The notes: generated by a model from the sequence alone, not told the origin. A stretch of DNA of 64,000 bases from JALOLG01 sp963722415 (GCA_963722415.1 CAVRNI010000057.1:434001-498000), one strand, 5' to 3'. Positions 25,458 through 35,505 are shown, numbered from the stretch's first letter. Numbers and translations: made by a program.

Positions 25458-26388
25458 GTGCCACGGCCATTCTTCGTCGATACCGATACCGCCAGCGACG
25501 ACGCAGTCGCGTTGGTGATGGCGCTCCGCCACGACGACGTCGAAGTCGTCGGCATCGGTGTCGTCGCCGGCAACGTGCCCCTCCCCCAAGCGGTGCAGAA
25601 CGCGCTGTACACGGTCGAGTTGTGCGGGTCGCCGGCCGCCGTGCACGTCGGCGAGGCCGCCCCGCTCGAGCTCGTGCTCGAGACCGCCCAGCACGTCCAC
25701 GGCGTCGACGGCATGGGGGACATCGGGCTGCAGCTGTCAGGGCGCGAAACCGTCCGACGTCCACGCCGTCGACGCCCTGCTCGATGCGTCGCGCCAACAC
25801 CCGGGAACGCTCACGCTGGTGACCCTCGGCCCGCTCACCAACATCGCCGTGGCGTTACAACGCGACCCCACGCTGCCGGAGCGGATCGCCCGCTGCGTGG
25901 TGATGGGTGCCGTCGCCGATCACGTCGGCAACACCAACCCGGTCGCCGAGTTCAACATGTGGGTGGATCCGCACGCCGTCGACGTGGTGCTGCGGTCCGG
26001 GCTGGCGATCGAGTTCGTCGGATGGGACATCTCACGGCATTACGCCGTGCTCGATCCGACCGACGCCGCTGCCGTTCGCGCGATCGGTACGCCGCTGGCC
26101 GAGTTCTGCATCGACATCCAGGGCGTCGTGAACGAGTTCGCGCTGCACGAGACCAAGCTCGCCGGATTCGATCTCCCCGATCCGATCGCGATGGCCTACG
26201 CGATCGACCCGACGGTCGCCACCGAGACACGCCGGCTCCACTGCGAGATCGAGACCACGAGCGCCATCACCCGCGGCATGGTCGTGATGGACCTGTTGGG
26301 GCTCACCGGACGCGAGCCGAACGCCCTGGTCGTGATCGCTGCCGATCGCGAACGATTCCTCGCGATGCTGCGCGACGCCGTCAGCTGA
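25458..26388 (+). pseudogene. Inosine-uridine preferring nucleoside hydrolase, frameshifted
   Basis: The first frame (from GTG 25458) has the calcium-binding DTDTASDDAVALVMAL motif and VVAGNVPLPQAVQNALYTVELCG, to GVDGMGDIGLQLSG. At about 25738-25748 the coding continues in the +1 frame with KPSDVHAVDALLD, LVTLGPLTNIAVALQRDP, VVMGAVADHVGNTNPVAEFNMWVDPHA and the rest to TGA 26388. Allowing one indel gives about 309 residues, the normal length of the family, which cleaves N-glycosidic bonds of nucleosides for salvage. The interruption is either a sequence error or a recent mutation, since both halves are otherwise well preserved. Confidence 0.8.
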
Positions 26389-26403
26389 GCGGCAACGGCG
26401 AGC

Positions 26404-27321
26404 TCAGCCGGCGAGCTCGCACCAATCCTTGTAGCGGTCCTCCTGCCCACGCACGGCACGCGCGTAGACCTCGGCGATCGCCTTCGTCTTGGGTCCCGGG
26501 CAGGCGAGGACGCGGTCGTCGACGGAGTTGACGGAGCTGACCTCGGCGGCGGTGCCGCACACGAACGCCTCCTCGGCGATGTAGAGGTCGCTGCGGGCGA
26601 GGTTGTCGACCCGCACCTCGAACCCGAGGTCGCGGGCGATCGTCATCACCGAGTTCTGGGTGATGCCTTCGAGGGCGCCGGCCGAGAGCGGCGGCGTGAT
26701 GAGGATGTCGTCGCGCGAGACGAACAGGTTCTCGCCAGAGCACTCGGCAACCAGTCCGTTGGGTGCGAGCATGATCGCCTCGTCGTAGCCGGCCTTCAGG
26801 GCCTCGACCTTGGCAAGCGACGAGTTGACGTAGTTGCCGGTGGTCTTGGCCGCCGGCGGCATCGTGTTGTGGTCGTGGCGGGTCCAGGACGAGATCTTCA
26901 TGCGCACGCCCTTGGTGACGGCGTCGTCACCGAGGTAGGCGCCCCACGGCCAGCAGGCGATGGCCACGTCGACGGTGCACGGCAGCGTGTTGAGCCCCAT
27001 CTCGCCGTAGCCGAAGTAGGCGATCGGCCGCACGTAGCAGGCCGGGAGACCGGTCGACGCCACCGTCGCCTTGGTCGCGTCGATCAGCTCGTCGACCGTG
27101 TACGGCAGCTCCATCCCGAGGATCTTGGCGGAGTTGGCGAGCCGCACGATGTGGTCGGTCAGGCGGAACACCGCCGGGCCCTCGGCGGTCTCGTAGGCGC
27201 GGATGCCCTCGAACACGCCCATGCCGTAGTGGAGGGTGTGGGTGAGCACGTGCACCTGGGCCTTGTCCCAGTCGACGAGCTCGCCGTTCATCCAGATCTT
27301 CGGGGTAGGGGTGATGGGCAT
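26404..27321 (-). CDS. ilvE: Branched-chain amino acid aminotransferase
   Basis: The 305-residue PLP enzyme transfers the amino group between glutamate and leucine, isoleucine or valine. It shows IWMNGELVDWDKAQVHVLTHTLHYGMGVFEGIRAYE, RPIAYFGYGEMGL, the lysine-containing AKTTGNYVNSSLAKVEA, and AECSGENLFVSRDD plus GITQNSVMTIARDLG, all of the class IV IlvE type. It begins 4 bases after the leuB stop, so leuB-ilvE is one operon that converts isopropylmalate to the oxoacid and then to leucine. Confidence 0.95.
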   Translation of the reverse strand: MPITPTPKIWMNGELVDWDKAQVHVLTHTLHYGMGVFEGIRAYETAEGPAVFRLTDHIVRLANSAKILGMELPYTVDELIDATKATVASTGLPACYVRPIAYFGYGEMGLNTLPCTVDVAIACWPWGAYLGDDAVTKGVRMKISSWTRHDHNTMPPAAKTTGNYVNSSLAKVEALKAGYDEAIMLAPNGLVAECSGENLFVSRDDILITPPLSAGALEGITQNSVMTIARDLGFEVRVDNLARSDLYIAEEAFVCGTAAEVSSVNSVDDRVLACPGPKTKAIAEVYARAVRGQEDRYKDWCELAG

Positions 27322-27325
27322 GTCG

Positions 27326-28348
27326 TTATTCTCGCACCCGGGTGGCGATTTCGTCACCGACCGAGGTGGTGCTCCCGCTAACGGGATCGGCGCACGCCTT
27401 GCGGATCCGGTCGGCGGCATCGTCCTCGCCGAGGAAATCGAGCATCAACGCCGCGCTCAGGATCGCCGCCGTCGGGTTCGCCGTGCCCATGCCGACGATG
27501 TCGGGCGCCGATCCGTGCACCGGCTCGAACATCGACGGACCCGTGCGCGCCGGGTTCAGGTTGGCGCTGCTCGCCAGACCGATGCCGCCCGACACCGCGC
27601 CACCGAGGTCGGTCAGGATGTCGCCGAACAAGTTGTCGGTGACGATCACGTCATAGCGGTGCGGGTCCTGGACAAAGTAGATGCACGCCGCGTCGACGTG
27701 GTTGTACACGGTCGCGATGTCGGGATACTCCGACGCGACGGCATCGAACGTGCGCTGCCACAGATCGCCGGCGAACGTGAGCACGTTGGTCTTGTGGACG
27801 AGTGTGACGTGCTTGCGCTCGCGGGACGCCGCCAGCTCGAACGCGTACCGCACGCAGCGTTCGACGCCCATCCGCGTGTTGACCGAACCCTGTGTCGCGA
27901 CCTCGTGGGCGGTGCCCTTGCGGAGCGTGCCACCCTCCCCGACGTACGGGCCCTCGGTGTTCTCGCGGATGACGACGAACGCGTGCGGCCGATCGTGCCC
28001 GGGGGCGGTGCCGACGAACGGGCGTTGGTTGATGTACAGGTCGAGCTCGAAGCGCATCTTGAGCAGCAGGCCGCGCTCGATCACGCCCGGCGGTACGTCG
28101 GGCGTGCCGACCGCGCCGAGCAGGATCGCATCGAAGCCGCGCAGCTCGTCGAGCGTCGCGTCGGAGAGGACCTCGCCGTCGCGCAGGTAGCGGGCGCCGC
28201 CGAGATCGAACTCCGTGGTCGCGATGTCGACGTCCGCGGCCCGCACAACCTTGATCGCCTCTGCGGTGACCTCCGGCCCGATCCCGTCGCCACCGATCAC
28301 CGCGATCCTGTGCGACCCGGTCCCCTGGTTCCCAGTCCCCTTCGTCAC
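27326..28348 (-). CDS. leuB: 3-isopropylmalate dehydrogenase
   Basis: This 340-residue NAD-dependent enzyme oxidises and decarboxylates 3-isopropylmalate in leucine synthesis. Motifs include RIAVIGGDGIGPEVTAEAIKV, AFVVIRENTEGPYVGEGG, VTLVHKTNVLTFAG, DVIVTDNLFGDILTDLGG and PVHGSAPDIVGMGTANP. The TEGPY and length fit the actinobacterial LeuB subtype; tartrate dehydrogenase-like members are related, but coupling with ilvE supports LeuB. The start GTG 28348 is 7 bases after a TAGAGT -10 box on the minus strand, so the operon is probably leaderless. Confidence 0.93.
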   Translation of the reverse strand: MTKGTGNQGTGSHRIAVIGGDGIGPEVTAEAIKVVRAADVDIATTEFDLGGARYLRDGEVLSDATLDELRGFDAILLGAVGTPDVPPGVIERGLLLKMRFELDLYINQRPFVGTAPGHDRPHAFVVIRENTEGPYVGEGGTLRKGTAHEVATQGSVNTRMGVERCVRYAFELAASRERKHVTLVHKTNVLTFAGDLWQRTFDAVASEYPDIATVYNHVDAACIYFVQDPHRYDVIVTDNLFGDILTDLGGAVSGGIGLASSANLNPARTGPSMFEPVHGSAPDIVGMGTANPTAAILSAALMLDFLGEDDAADRIRKACADPVSGSTTSVGDEIATRVRE

Positions 28349-28355
28349 GGCGCCG

Positions 28356-28361
28356 ACTCTA
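28356..28361 (-). promoter_or_regulatory. -10 box TAGAGT, leaderless start of leuB-ilvE
   Basis: On the minus strand TAGAGT is followed by 7 bases and the GTG start of leuB. Confidence 0.55.
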
Positions 28362-28436
28362 GGCGGCGGGTCGAAATCCCAGGTATGTGGCCTGCCGCCG
28401 GCGAGATCTCAACGGCAGGGTCGACGCGGGCGCCGG

Positions 28437-28442
28437 TAGGAT
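28437..28442 (+). promoter_or_regulatory. -10 box TAGGAT, leaderless start of greA
   Basis: TAGGAT ends 9 bases before ATG 28452. Confidence 0.55.
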
Positions 28443-28451
28443 GTCGGCCCC

Positions 28452-28925
28452 ATGGCAGCCAACCAACTGTCCCGCTCGGCGTACGAACGCCTGACCGCCG
28501 AGTTCGACGATCTCACCACCCGCGGGCGGATCGAGGTCGCCGACAAGATCGAGCGCGCCCGCGAGCTCGGTGACCTCTCCGAGAACGGCGACTACCACGC
28601 CGCCAAGGACGAGCAGGGCCACATGGAGGGGCGGATCCGCCAGCTCGAGTACATCCTCGAGAACGCCGAGATCATCGAAGGCGGCGCCGACGGCATCGTG
28701 GCGCCCGGCACGATCGTCACGATCGTGTACGACGGCGACAGCGACGACGCCGCCGAGCGCTACCTCATCGGCCACATCGAGGAGCGGATCGACGACCTCG
28801 ACGTGATCAGCCCGACCGCTCCACTCGGGAGCGCGCTGGTGGGCGCCGAAGCCGGGCAATGGGTGTCGTACGAAGCGCCCAACGGTGAACTGCGCGTCCG
28901 GGTCCTGAAGGTCGAGCGGGCCTGA
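28452..28925 (+). CDS. greA: Transcript cleavage factor GreA
   Basis: The 157-residue protein enters the RNA polymerase secondary channel and restarts backtracked complexes by stimulating RNA cleavage. The N-terminal coiled coil carries the acidic tip RELGDLSENGDYHAAKDEQ (about residues 37-55), and the C-terminal FKBP-like domain has DLDVISPTAPLGSALVGAEAGQWVSYEAPNG. Length and both domains are standard. It is transcribed toward the alpha/beta hydrolase gene. Confidence 0.95.
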   Translation: MAANQLSRSAYERLTAEFDDLTTRGRIEVADKIERARELGDLSENGDYHAAKDEQGHMEGRIRQLEYILENAEIIEGGADGIVAPGTIVTIVYDGDSDDAAERYLIGHIEERIDDLDVISPTAPLGSALVGAEAGQWVSYEAPNGELRVRVLKVERA

Positions 28926-28954
28926 GCGACATCGTCGTCAACGAGGCGAGGCCG

Positions 28955-29831
28955 GTGCCGGCCCTCCCGCCCGGGCACGACATCGAACTCGAAGGCCGCG
29001 GCACGATCCACGTACGCGACCTCGCCGGACCTGCCGGGCGCGCCCGCGATCGCCTTGCTCCACGGATGGACGGCGACAGCTGATGTCAACTGGCACTCGT
29101 GTTACGAAGCGCTCGGCCGCCAGTACCGCGTGTTCGCGTACGACCATCGCGGCCACGGCAGCGGGATCCGGAGCAAGCGGGCGTTCCGTCTCGACGACGT
29201 CGCCGACGACGTGATCGCCGTCGCTGACGCGCTCGGCATCGACCGGTTCATCCCCGTCGGTTACTCGATGGGAGGTGCGGTCGCCCAACTGGTGTGGCAC
29301 CGCCATCGCGAACGCGTGGACGGGCTGGTGCTGTGCGCGACCGCGCCGTACTTCGCCGAGCTGCGCGGCGAGCGGCTCTCGTTCCTCGGCCTCACCGGCC
29401 TCGCCGCGCTCGCCAGGGTCACACCGGCCCAGGCACGCGAGTGGCTGACGGAGCAGTTCTACCTCCAGCGCAAGACCCTCACGTGGGAGCCGTGGGCGGT
29501 GCAGCAGGCTGCCTCGCACGATTGGCGGATGATGCTCGAGGCCGGGAGCGCGATCGGCAACTTCACGTCGAGCGCGTGGATCGGACAGATCGACGTGCCG
29601 ACCTCGATCGTCGTCACCATGCGCGACGGCGTCGTCCCGCTGCGACGCCAGGTCGAGCTGTTCGACTCGATCCCCGGCGCCGAGGCGTTCCGCGTCGACG
29701 GCGAGCACGACGCCGTCGTCACCCGCGCCGACCAGTTCGTACCAACGCTGTTGCGGGCGATCGAGTCAGTCGTCGCTCGCGTCGCTCGCGGGGCGCGCGA
29801 CGACCGTCCACCGGTAGCGTCGCATTCGTGA
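28955..29831 (+). CDS. Alpha/beta hydrolase, frameshifted near the 5' end
   Basis: From about base 29043 the frame encodes a clear alpha/beta hydrolase: APAIALLHGWTATADVNW, VFAYDHRGHGSG, the nucleophile elbow FIPVGYSMGGAVA (serine), DGVVP with the acid and GEHDAVV with the histidine. The N-terminal strand pair (DIELEGRGTIHVRDLAGPAG) is in another frame, so one indel at about 29036-29042 (an extra C in GGGCGC) is needed. The likely start is GTG 28955. The substrate is unknown. The stop overlaps the GTG of the following lipoprotein gene (GTGA), implying coupled translation. Confidence 0.72.
29815..29820 (+). promoter_or_regulatory. -10 box TAGCGT, internal leaderless start of FKBP gene
   Basis: TAGCGT ends 7 bases before GTG 29828, inside the end of the hydrolase gene, so the lipoprotein may also be made from its own leaderless transcript. 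Confidence 0.45.
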
Positions 29832-30751
29832 GCCGCCCCCTCGCTCTGGCCAGCATCGCCGCGTTCGCACTTGCGCTCGCAGCATGTGGCGACGACCCGA
29901 GCCAGGCCGACGAAAGCACTGCCACGAGCGTCGACGGCACGACGCTCGACGACGTCGAATTGATCCCCGGCGACTCGACGACCACGATCCCGCGGTCGCC
30001 GGAGCCAGTGGTCTCCGTACCGGCTGAGATCCCGACCGAGCTGCTGGTCACCGATCTCCGACACGGCACCGGGTACGCCGCTGCCGTCGGCGACACGGTG
30101 CTCGTCGACTACGTCGGGGTGCGCACCGTCGACGGCGTCGAGTTCGACAGCAGCTACGGGCGCGGCATCCCGTACGCGTTCCCGCTCGGTCAGGGACGGG
30201 TCATCGCCGGGTGGGATCAGGGCCTGGTCGGGATCCAGGTCGGGGCGCAGCGACAGCTCGACGTCCCCACCGACCTGGCATACGGCGACAGCCCGCCCGG
30301 TGGATCGGTCATCCAGCCCGGCGACGCGCTGTCCTTCGTGATCGAGGCCCGCGCCGTGGTCCCCGCTCCGGATCAGATCGCCGCGCCGACCGACATCGAA
30401 TTCGTGCCCTCGGTGGGAGCACCGGATCTGGCCGTCGTCGACCTCGTCGTCGGCACCGGCCCGCCGATCGCGGCCGGTCAGACGGCGGTCGCGCACATGC
30501 TGTTCGTGCGCGGTGACGACACGGCGATCCTGTTCGACACCTGGGCGAACGGCGACCCGTTGCAGTTCCAGCTCGCCGAGGGCGGGTCGGCACCGGGTCT
30601 CGTCACCGGGCTCGAAGGGATGCGGGTCGGCGGACGCCGGATGATCACGATGCCGCCCGACCAGGCGTTCGGCCCGGGCGGCGACCCGCAATTGGGCCTG
30701 CCGGCCAACACCGACCTGATCGTGGTCGCCGAGCTCTTCGGTTTCTACTGA
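29828..30751 (+). CDS. Lipoprotein with two FKBP-type peptidyl-prolyl isomerase domains
   Basis: The 307-residue protein starts with a lipoprotein signal (hydrophobic stretch ending LALAACGDD, lipobox LAAC at about residue 18), then a Thr/Asp-rich linker. Domain 1 (about residues 75-180) is a good FKBP: VGDTVLVDYVGVRTVDGVEFDSSYGR, GRVIAGWDQGLVGIQVGAQRQL, LAYGD and DALSFVIEA. Domain 2 (about 205-307) is more divergent but retains GLVTGLEGMRVGGRRMITMPPDQAFGPGG. FKBPs speed proline cis-trans isomerisation; this one would help fold proteins outside the membrane. Two-domain secreted FKBPs are common in actinobacteria. Confidence 0.88.
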   Translation: MSRPLALASIAAFALALAACGDDPSQADESTATSVDGTTLDDVELIPGDSTTTIPRSPEPVVSVPAEIPTELLVTDLRHGTGYAAAVGDTVLVDYVGVRTVDGVEFDSSYGRGIPYAFPLGQGRVIAGWDQGLVGIQVGAQRQLDVPTDLAYGDSPPGGSVIQPGDALSFVIEARAVVPAPDQIAAPTDIEFVPSVGAPDLAVVDLVVGTGPPIAAGQTAVAHMLFVRGDDTAILFDTWANGDPLQFQLAEGGSAPGLVTGLEGMRVGGRRMITMPPDQAFGPGGDPQLGLPANTDLIVVAELFGFY

Positions 30752-30842
30752 GCTGAATTGAGTCGGCTCACCCCACGCTGAAGGTGCCCTCGTCTGGTCG
30801 CCGACTCGAGCGGCGTAGTTGCGCTGCCTCAGTCGATCACGA

Positions 30843-31757
30843 TCAGGGTGACGTATCGCGGAGGTCGAGGCCGAGGTCGAGCACCCGCGCCGAGTGGGTC
30901 AGTTCTCCGACGGCGATGAAGTCGACGCCCGTCTCGGCCACCCGGCGGGCGACCTCGACCGTGAGACCGCCACTGGCCTCGAGCCGAACGCCGGGCGCGT
31001 GCTCGTCGCGGTACACGACGGCAGCACGCGTCGTCTCGACGTCGAAGTTGTCGAGCAGCACTTCGTCGGCACCGACCTCGATCGCCTCACGGAGCCCGTC
31101 GAGCGTGTCGACCTCGATCTCGACGGGGATCGTCGCCTCGAGGGCACGGACCCGCTCGTACGCGGCGGCCACTCCCCCGGCGGCGGCGACGTGGTTGTCC
31201 TTGACGAGCGCCATGTCGGACAACCCCATGCGATGGTTGGCGCCGCCTCCACACCGAACCGCGTACTTCTCCAATGTGCGCAGCCCGGGCGTGGTCTTGC
31301 GGGTGTCCCGGACGCGTGCCCGGGTGCCCGCCAACTCGTCGGCCCAACGGCGCGTCAGCGTGGCGATGCCCGAGAGGTGACACAGCAGGTTCAACGCACT
31401 TCGCTCGGCCGTCAGCAGGAGCCGGGTCGGTGCCGTCACTCGCGCGACCTCGGTGCCCGGAGCGACCCGGTCGCCATCGGCGACGACGTAGACGAAGTCG
31501 CTCGCCGCGTCACCGCACACGACCTCGATGACCGCCGCCGCGACCGCCAGCCCGGCGACGACTCCCGTACCGCGGGAGCCGAACGTCGCGACGCTGCGGT
31601 GGTCGAGGGGGATCGTCGCCGTCGACGTGACGTCGATCCCACCCATCAGGTCCTCGGTCACCGCCATGCGTGCCGTCGCCGCCACCGAGTCGGGATCGAG
31701 CCCAGCCGTGGTCAGCCGATCCCTGGTCGCGTCGGACAGCGGGTGAAACTCGAACAT
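30843..31757 (-). CDS. nadC: Quinolinate phosphoribosyltransferase (nicotinate-nucleotide pyrophosphorylase)
   Basis: The 304-residue enzyme converts quinolinate and PRPP to nicotinate mononucleotide in NAD synthesis. It has EDLMGGIDVTSTATIP, LLLTAERSALNLLCHLSGIATLTR, RVRDTRKTTPGLRTLEKYAVRCGGGANHRMGLSDMALVKDNH and the C-terminal DEVLLDNF and EASGGLTVE strands. The start ATG 31757 lies 8 bases after a minus-strand TACTGT. It is separated from nadB by an oppositely oriented gene, so nadC is not in the nadA-nadB transcript. Confidence 0.94.
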   Translation of the reverse strand: MFEFHPLSDATRDRLTTAGLDPDSVAATARMAVTEDLMGGIDVTSTATIPLDHRSVATFGSRGTGVVAGLAVAAAVIEVVCGDAASDFVYVVADGDRVAPGTEVARVTAPTRLLLTAERSALNLLCHLSGIATLTRRWADELAGTRARVRDTRKTTPGLRTLEKYAVRCGGGANHRMGLSDMALVKDNHVAAAGGVAAAYERVRALEATIPVEIEVDTLDGLREAIEVGADEVLLDNFDVETTRAAVVYRDEHAPGVRLEASGGLTVEVARRVAETGVDFIAVGELTHSARVLDLGLDLRDTSP

Positions 31758-31765
31758 CGCGGCCG

Positions 31766-31771
31766 ACAGTA
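31766..31771 (-). promoter_or_regulatory. -10 box TACTGT, leaderless start of nadC
   Basis: On the minus strand TACTGT is followed by 8 bases and ATG. Only 6 bases separate it from the plus-strand box at 31778. Confidence 0.55.
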
Positions 31772-31777
31772 CCGCTG

Positions 31778-31783
31778 TACGTT
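31778..31783 (+). promoter_or_regulatory. -10 box TACGTT, leaderless start of DUF3291-GNAT gene
   Basis: TACGTT ends 7 bases before GTG 31791. It is divergent from the nadC promoter, and both should share overlapping polymerase sites. Confidence 0.55.
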
Positions 31784-31790
31784 CTCGACC

Positions 31791-32765
31791 GTGACGGCCG
31801 ATCGAGGCGATTACCACGTCGCCCAACTCAACATCGCGACGTTGCTCGCACCCATCGACGATCCGTCGATCGCCGACTTCACCAACAACCTCGAACGCAT
31901 CAACGGGCTCGGCGACGGTTCACCCGGCTTCGTGTGGCGGCTCCAGACCGACGAGGGCGACGCCACGTCGCTCCGTCCATACGAGGACCCGATGGTCATC
32001 GTGAACATGACCGTGTGGTCGTCGGTCGCGGCCCTCAAGGACTTTGCCTACCGAACCGCCCACGCCGAGTTCCTCGCTCGTCGGCGCGAGTGGTTCGCGG
32101 CGGGCAGCACCGGGGTCGTGTTGTGGTGGATCAGAGCTGGTGAGCTCCCGACGGTCGACGAGGCCAAGCGCCGGCTGGAGTTCCTCGAGCGACACGGCGC
32201 CTCGCCGTACGCGTTCCGCTTCGCCCGCCCGCCCGCACCGTTCGTCATCGATCGCACCTCGCTCGATGATCCCGACACGGCCGAGCTCATCGCCCGCCTC
32301 GACGACGAGCTGACTGGACGGTACGACGATCCGTCCGACAACCACTTCCGGCTCGACCCCGAAGAGGTGTCACCCGAGGCCGGCGCGGTCGTGGTCGGGC
32401 GCCTCGACGATCGCCCGGTCGCGTGCGGAGCGCTCCGCCGCATCCCCGACATCGATTCGGAGATCGATGGAGACATCGACGGCACCGGGCTCCACACCGC
32501 GGAGATCAAGCGGATGTACGTCGCGCCCGAGGCGCGGGGCAACAAGCTCGGGGCGGCGATCCTCGACCGTCTCGAGCTCGAGGCCGGCGCCCTCGGGATC
32601 GACCGCCTCGTCCTCGAGACGGGGAGCCGGCAGCCGGAGGCGATCCAGATGTACGAGCGCGCCGGGTTCACGGCTCGCGACAGGTGGGGGGAGTACGCCG
32701 ACGCGCCGCACAGCCGGTGCTTCGAGAAGCGACTCGACTCGGCGACGATCAGCAACGACGGGTGA
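31791..32765 (+). CDS. DUF3291 domain fused to GNAT acetyltransferase
   Basis: The 324-residue product has two parts. Residues 1 to about 150 match DUF3291: YHVAQLNIATLLAPIDDPSIADFTNNLERINGLGDGSPGFVWRL, VNMTVWSSVAALKDFAYRTAHAEFLARRREWF and VLWWIRAGELPTVDEAKRRLEFLERHG. Residues about 165-315 are a GNAT domain with AEIKRMYVAPEARGNKLGAAILDRLELEA as the acetyl-CoA binding motif A and LVLETGSRQPEAIQMYERAGF. DUF3291 resembles antibiotic-biosynthesis-monooxygenase-type ferredoxin-like barrels; its role is unknown. The acyl acceptor is unknown. Its TGA directly abuts the stop of convergent nadB. Confidence 0.8.
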   Translation: MTADRGDYHVAQLNIATLLAPIDDPSIADFTNNLERINGLGDGSPGFVWRLQTDEGDATSLRPYEDPMVIVNMTVWSSVAALKDFAYRTAHAEFLARRREWFAAGSTGVVLWWIRAGELPTVDEAKRRLEFLERHGASPYAFRFARPPAPFVIDRTSLDDPDTAELIARLDDELTGRYDDPSDNHFRLDPEEVSPEAGAVVVGRLDDRPVACGALRRIPDIDSEIDGDIDGTGLHTAEIKRMYVAPEARGNKLGAAILDRLELEAGALGIDRLVLETGSRQPEAIQMYERAGFTARDRWGEYADAPHSRCFEKRLDSATISNDG

Positions 32766-34439
32766 TCAGGCGTCCGGCGGCACGCCGTCGACGTGGATCT
32801 CGCCCAACGGATCGACGCCCACACGCAGATGGGTGAGCCACACGTCGCGGGGCTCGGGGAAGTCGGTCCGACGGTGACATCCTCGGCTCTCGGTCCGAGC
32901 GGTCGCGGCGGCGACGACTGCCCCGGCAACCGTCAGCAGATTGGTGCCCTCCCATGCGCGACGCGACGGCACGACGTCGTCACGAAGACCTCGGGTGATC
33001 GCGCCCAGGGCGCCGGCGGCGGTCGCCAACGAGCCCGCGTCGCGCAGCACGCCGACGTGCCGCGACATCACCGCACGAACCTCCGTCATCCGCGCCGGAT
33101 CGAGCAGGCGGCAGTCCGGATCACCCGTCTCGGCGGCGACGTCCTCTGTCGACGCGTCCACATGTTCTGGCAACTGCCACGCCAGATCACGCCCGACACG
33201 GGTGCCTGCGACCACGCTCTCGGTGAGGCTGTTGGACGCCAGCCGGTTCGCACCGTGCACGCCCGTGCACGCGACCTCGCCGACGGCGTACAGCCCGCGC
33301 ACCGCGGTCACCCCGTCGAGACCGGCGCGGATGCCGCCGCACGCGTAGTGCGATGCCGGTGCCACGGGAATCCGGTCACGGGCGGGGTCGATGCCGATCT
33401 CGCGGCAGGCGGCCGTGATCGACGGGAAGCGTTCGTAGAACCCCTCCCCCATGTGCGTGGCGTCGAGGAAGACATGGTCATCGACTCCGGCAGGTGCCTC
33501 GGCCATGCGTCGGGTGATCGCCGCCGCGACGACGTCGCGTGGAGCGAGGTCCTCTTCGGGGTGCACGCCCTTCATCACTCGCTCGCCGGCGGCGTCGTAC
33601 AGGATCGCGCCCTCGCCACGCACGGCTTCGACGACGAGGGCCTGCTGACCGCGTGCCCCTGGCCCCCGCCACAGCACCGTGGGGTGGAACTGCACGAACT
33701 CGACGTCGGTGACGGAGAGCCCGGCTCGCAACACGATCGCCACGCCGTCGCCCGTGACAGCGGGCGGGTTCGACGTGCTCGCGAACACCTGTCCGTAGCC
33801 GCCACACGCGATCACGACGGCGCGGGCAGTCACGACACCGACGGACAAGATCTCACCTTCGGCGTCGATCTCGGCGATGCGCACTCCGGCCACCTGCGGG
33901 TCACCAGCACCGGTGCGGCCCATCACGAGATCGAGCGCGAACGCCCGGCTGAGCACCTGCACCCCGGCGCCGAGCGCCGATTCGTCGAGCGTGCGTTGCA
34001 CCTCGGCGCCGCTCTGGTCACCACCGGAGTGAACGATGCGGCGATGGCTGTGGCCGCCTTCGCGGGTCAACGCGACATCGCTGCCCTCACCCGGGTCGAA
34101 CGCCGCGCCGAGCCGCATCAGGTAGCGGATCGACTTCGGCGCCTCCTCGACCAGCTCGCGCACGACCGCTTCGTCGCACAGTCCGGCACCGGCGGCGAGC
34201 GTGTCGCGAACGTGATCCTCGAGTGTGTCATCCGGCGCCAGCACACCGGCCAGCCCGCCTTGGGCCCACGCCGTGCTGCCCGCCGAGAGGATGTCCTTGG
34301 TGACGACGAGCACGCTGCGCACCGGTCGGGCGGCGAGCGCCGCCGAGAGGCCGGCGGCACCCGACCCGAGCACGACGACGTCGACGTCGCGCTCCCACGT
34401 CGGGGCCGGAGCGGCGAGGCGCACGGGCAGCATCAACAT
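32766..34439 (-). CDS. nadB: L-aspartate oxidase
   Basis: This 557-residue FAD enzyme oxidises aspartate to iminoaspartate, the substrate of quinolinate synthase. The FAD motif is VDVVVLGSGAAGLSAALAA (about residues 19-37); SAGSTAWAQGGLAGVL, TREGGHSHRRIVHSGGDQSGAEVQRTL, FVQFHPTVLW, PVAPASHYACGGI and GLYAVGEVACTGVHGANRLASNSLTE are NadB/SdhA-type signatures. It follows nadA by 58 bases on the same strand and forms an operon with it. Confidence 0.94.
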   Translation of the reverse strand: MLMLPVRLAAPAPTWERDVDVVVLGSGAAGLSAALAARPVRSVLVVTKDILSAGSTAWAQGGLAGVLAPDDTLEDHVRDTLAAGAGLCDEAVVRELVEEAPKSIRYLMRLGAAFDPGEGSDVALTREGGHSHRRIVHSGGDQSGAEVQRTLDESALGAGVQVLSRAFALDLVMGRTGAGDPQVAGVRIAEIDAEGEILSVGVVTARAVVIACGGYGQVFASTSNPPAVTGDGVAIVLRAGLSVTDVEFVQFHPTVLWRGPGARGQQALVVEAVRGEGAILYDAAGERVMKGVHPEEDLAPRDVVAAAITRRMAEAPAGVDDHVFLDATHMGEGFYERFPSITAACREIGIDPARDRIPVAPASHYACGGIRAGLDGVTAVRGLYAVGEVACTGVHGANRLASNSLTESVVAGTRVGRDLAWQLPEHVDASTEDVAAETGDPDCRLLDPARMTEVRAVMSRHVGVLRDAGSLATAAGALGAITRGLRDDVVPSRRAWEGTNLLTVAGAVVAAATARTESRGCHRRTDFPEPRDVWLTHLRVGVDPLGEIHVDGVPPDA

Positions 34440-34497
34440 GACGACATCAGCACGGCAGCCTCGTCACGGGAGGAGAGCATCGAGCACGGGGCGCCGG

Positions 34498-35493
<996 letters not shown>

Positions 35494-35499
35494 ATGTTC

Positions 35500-35505
35500 A
35501 GCGTA
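35500..35505 (-). promoter_or_regulatory. -10 box TACGCT, leaderless start of nadA-nadB
   Basis: On the minus strand TACGCT is followed by 6 bases and the GTG of nadA. Confidence 0.55.
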
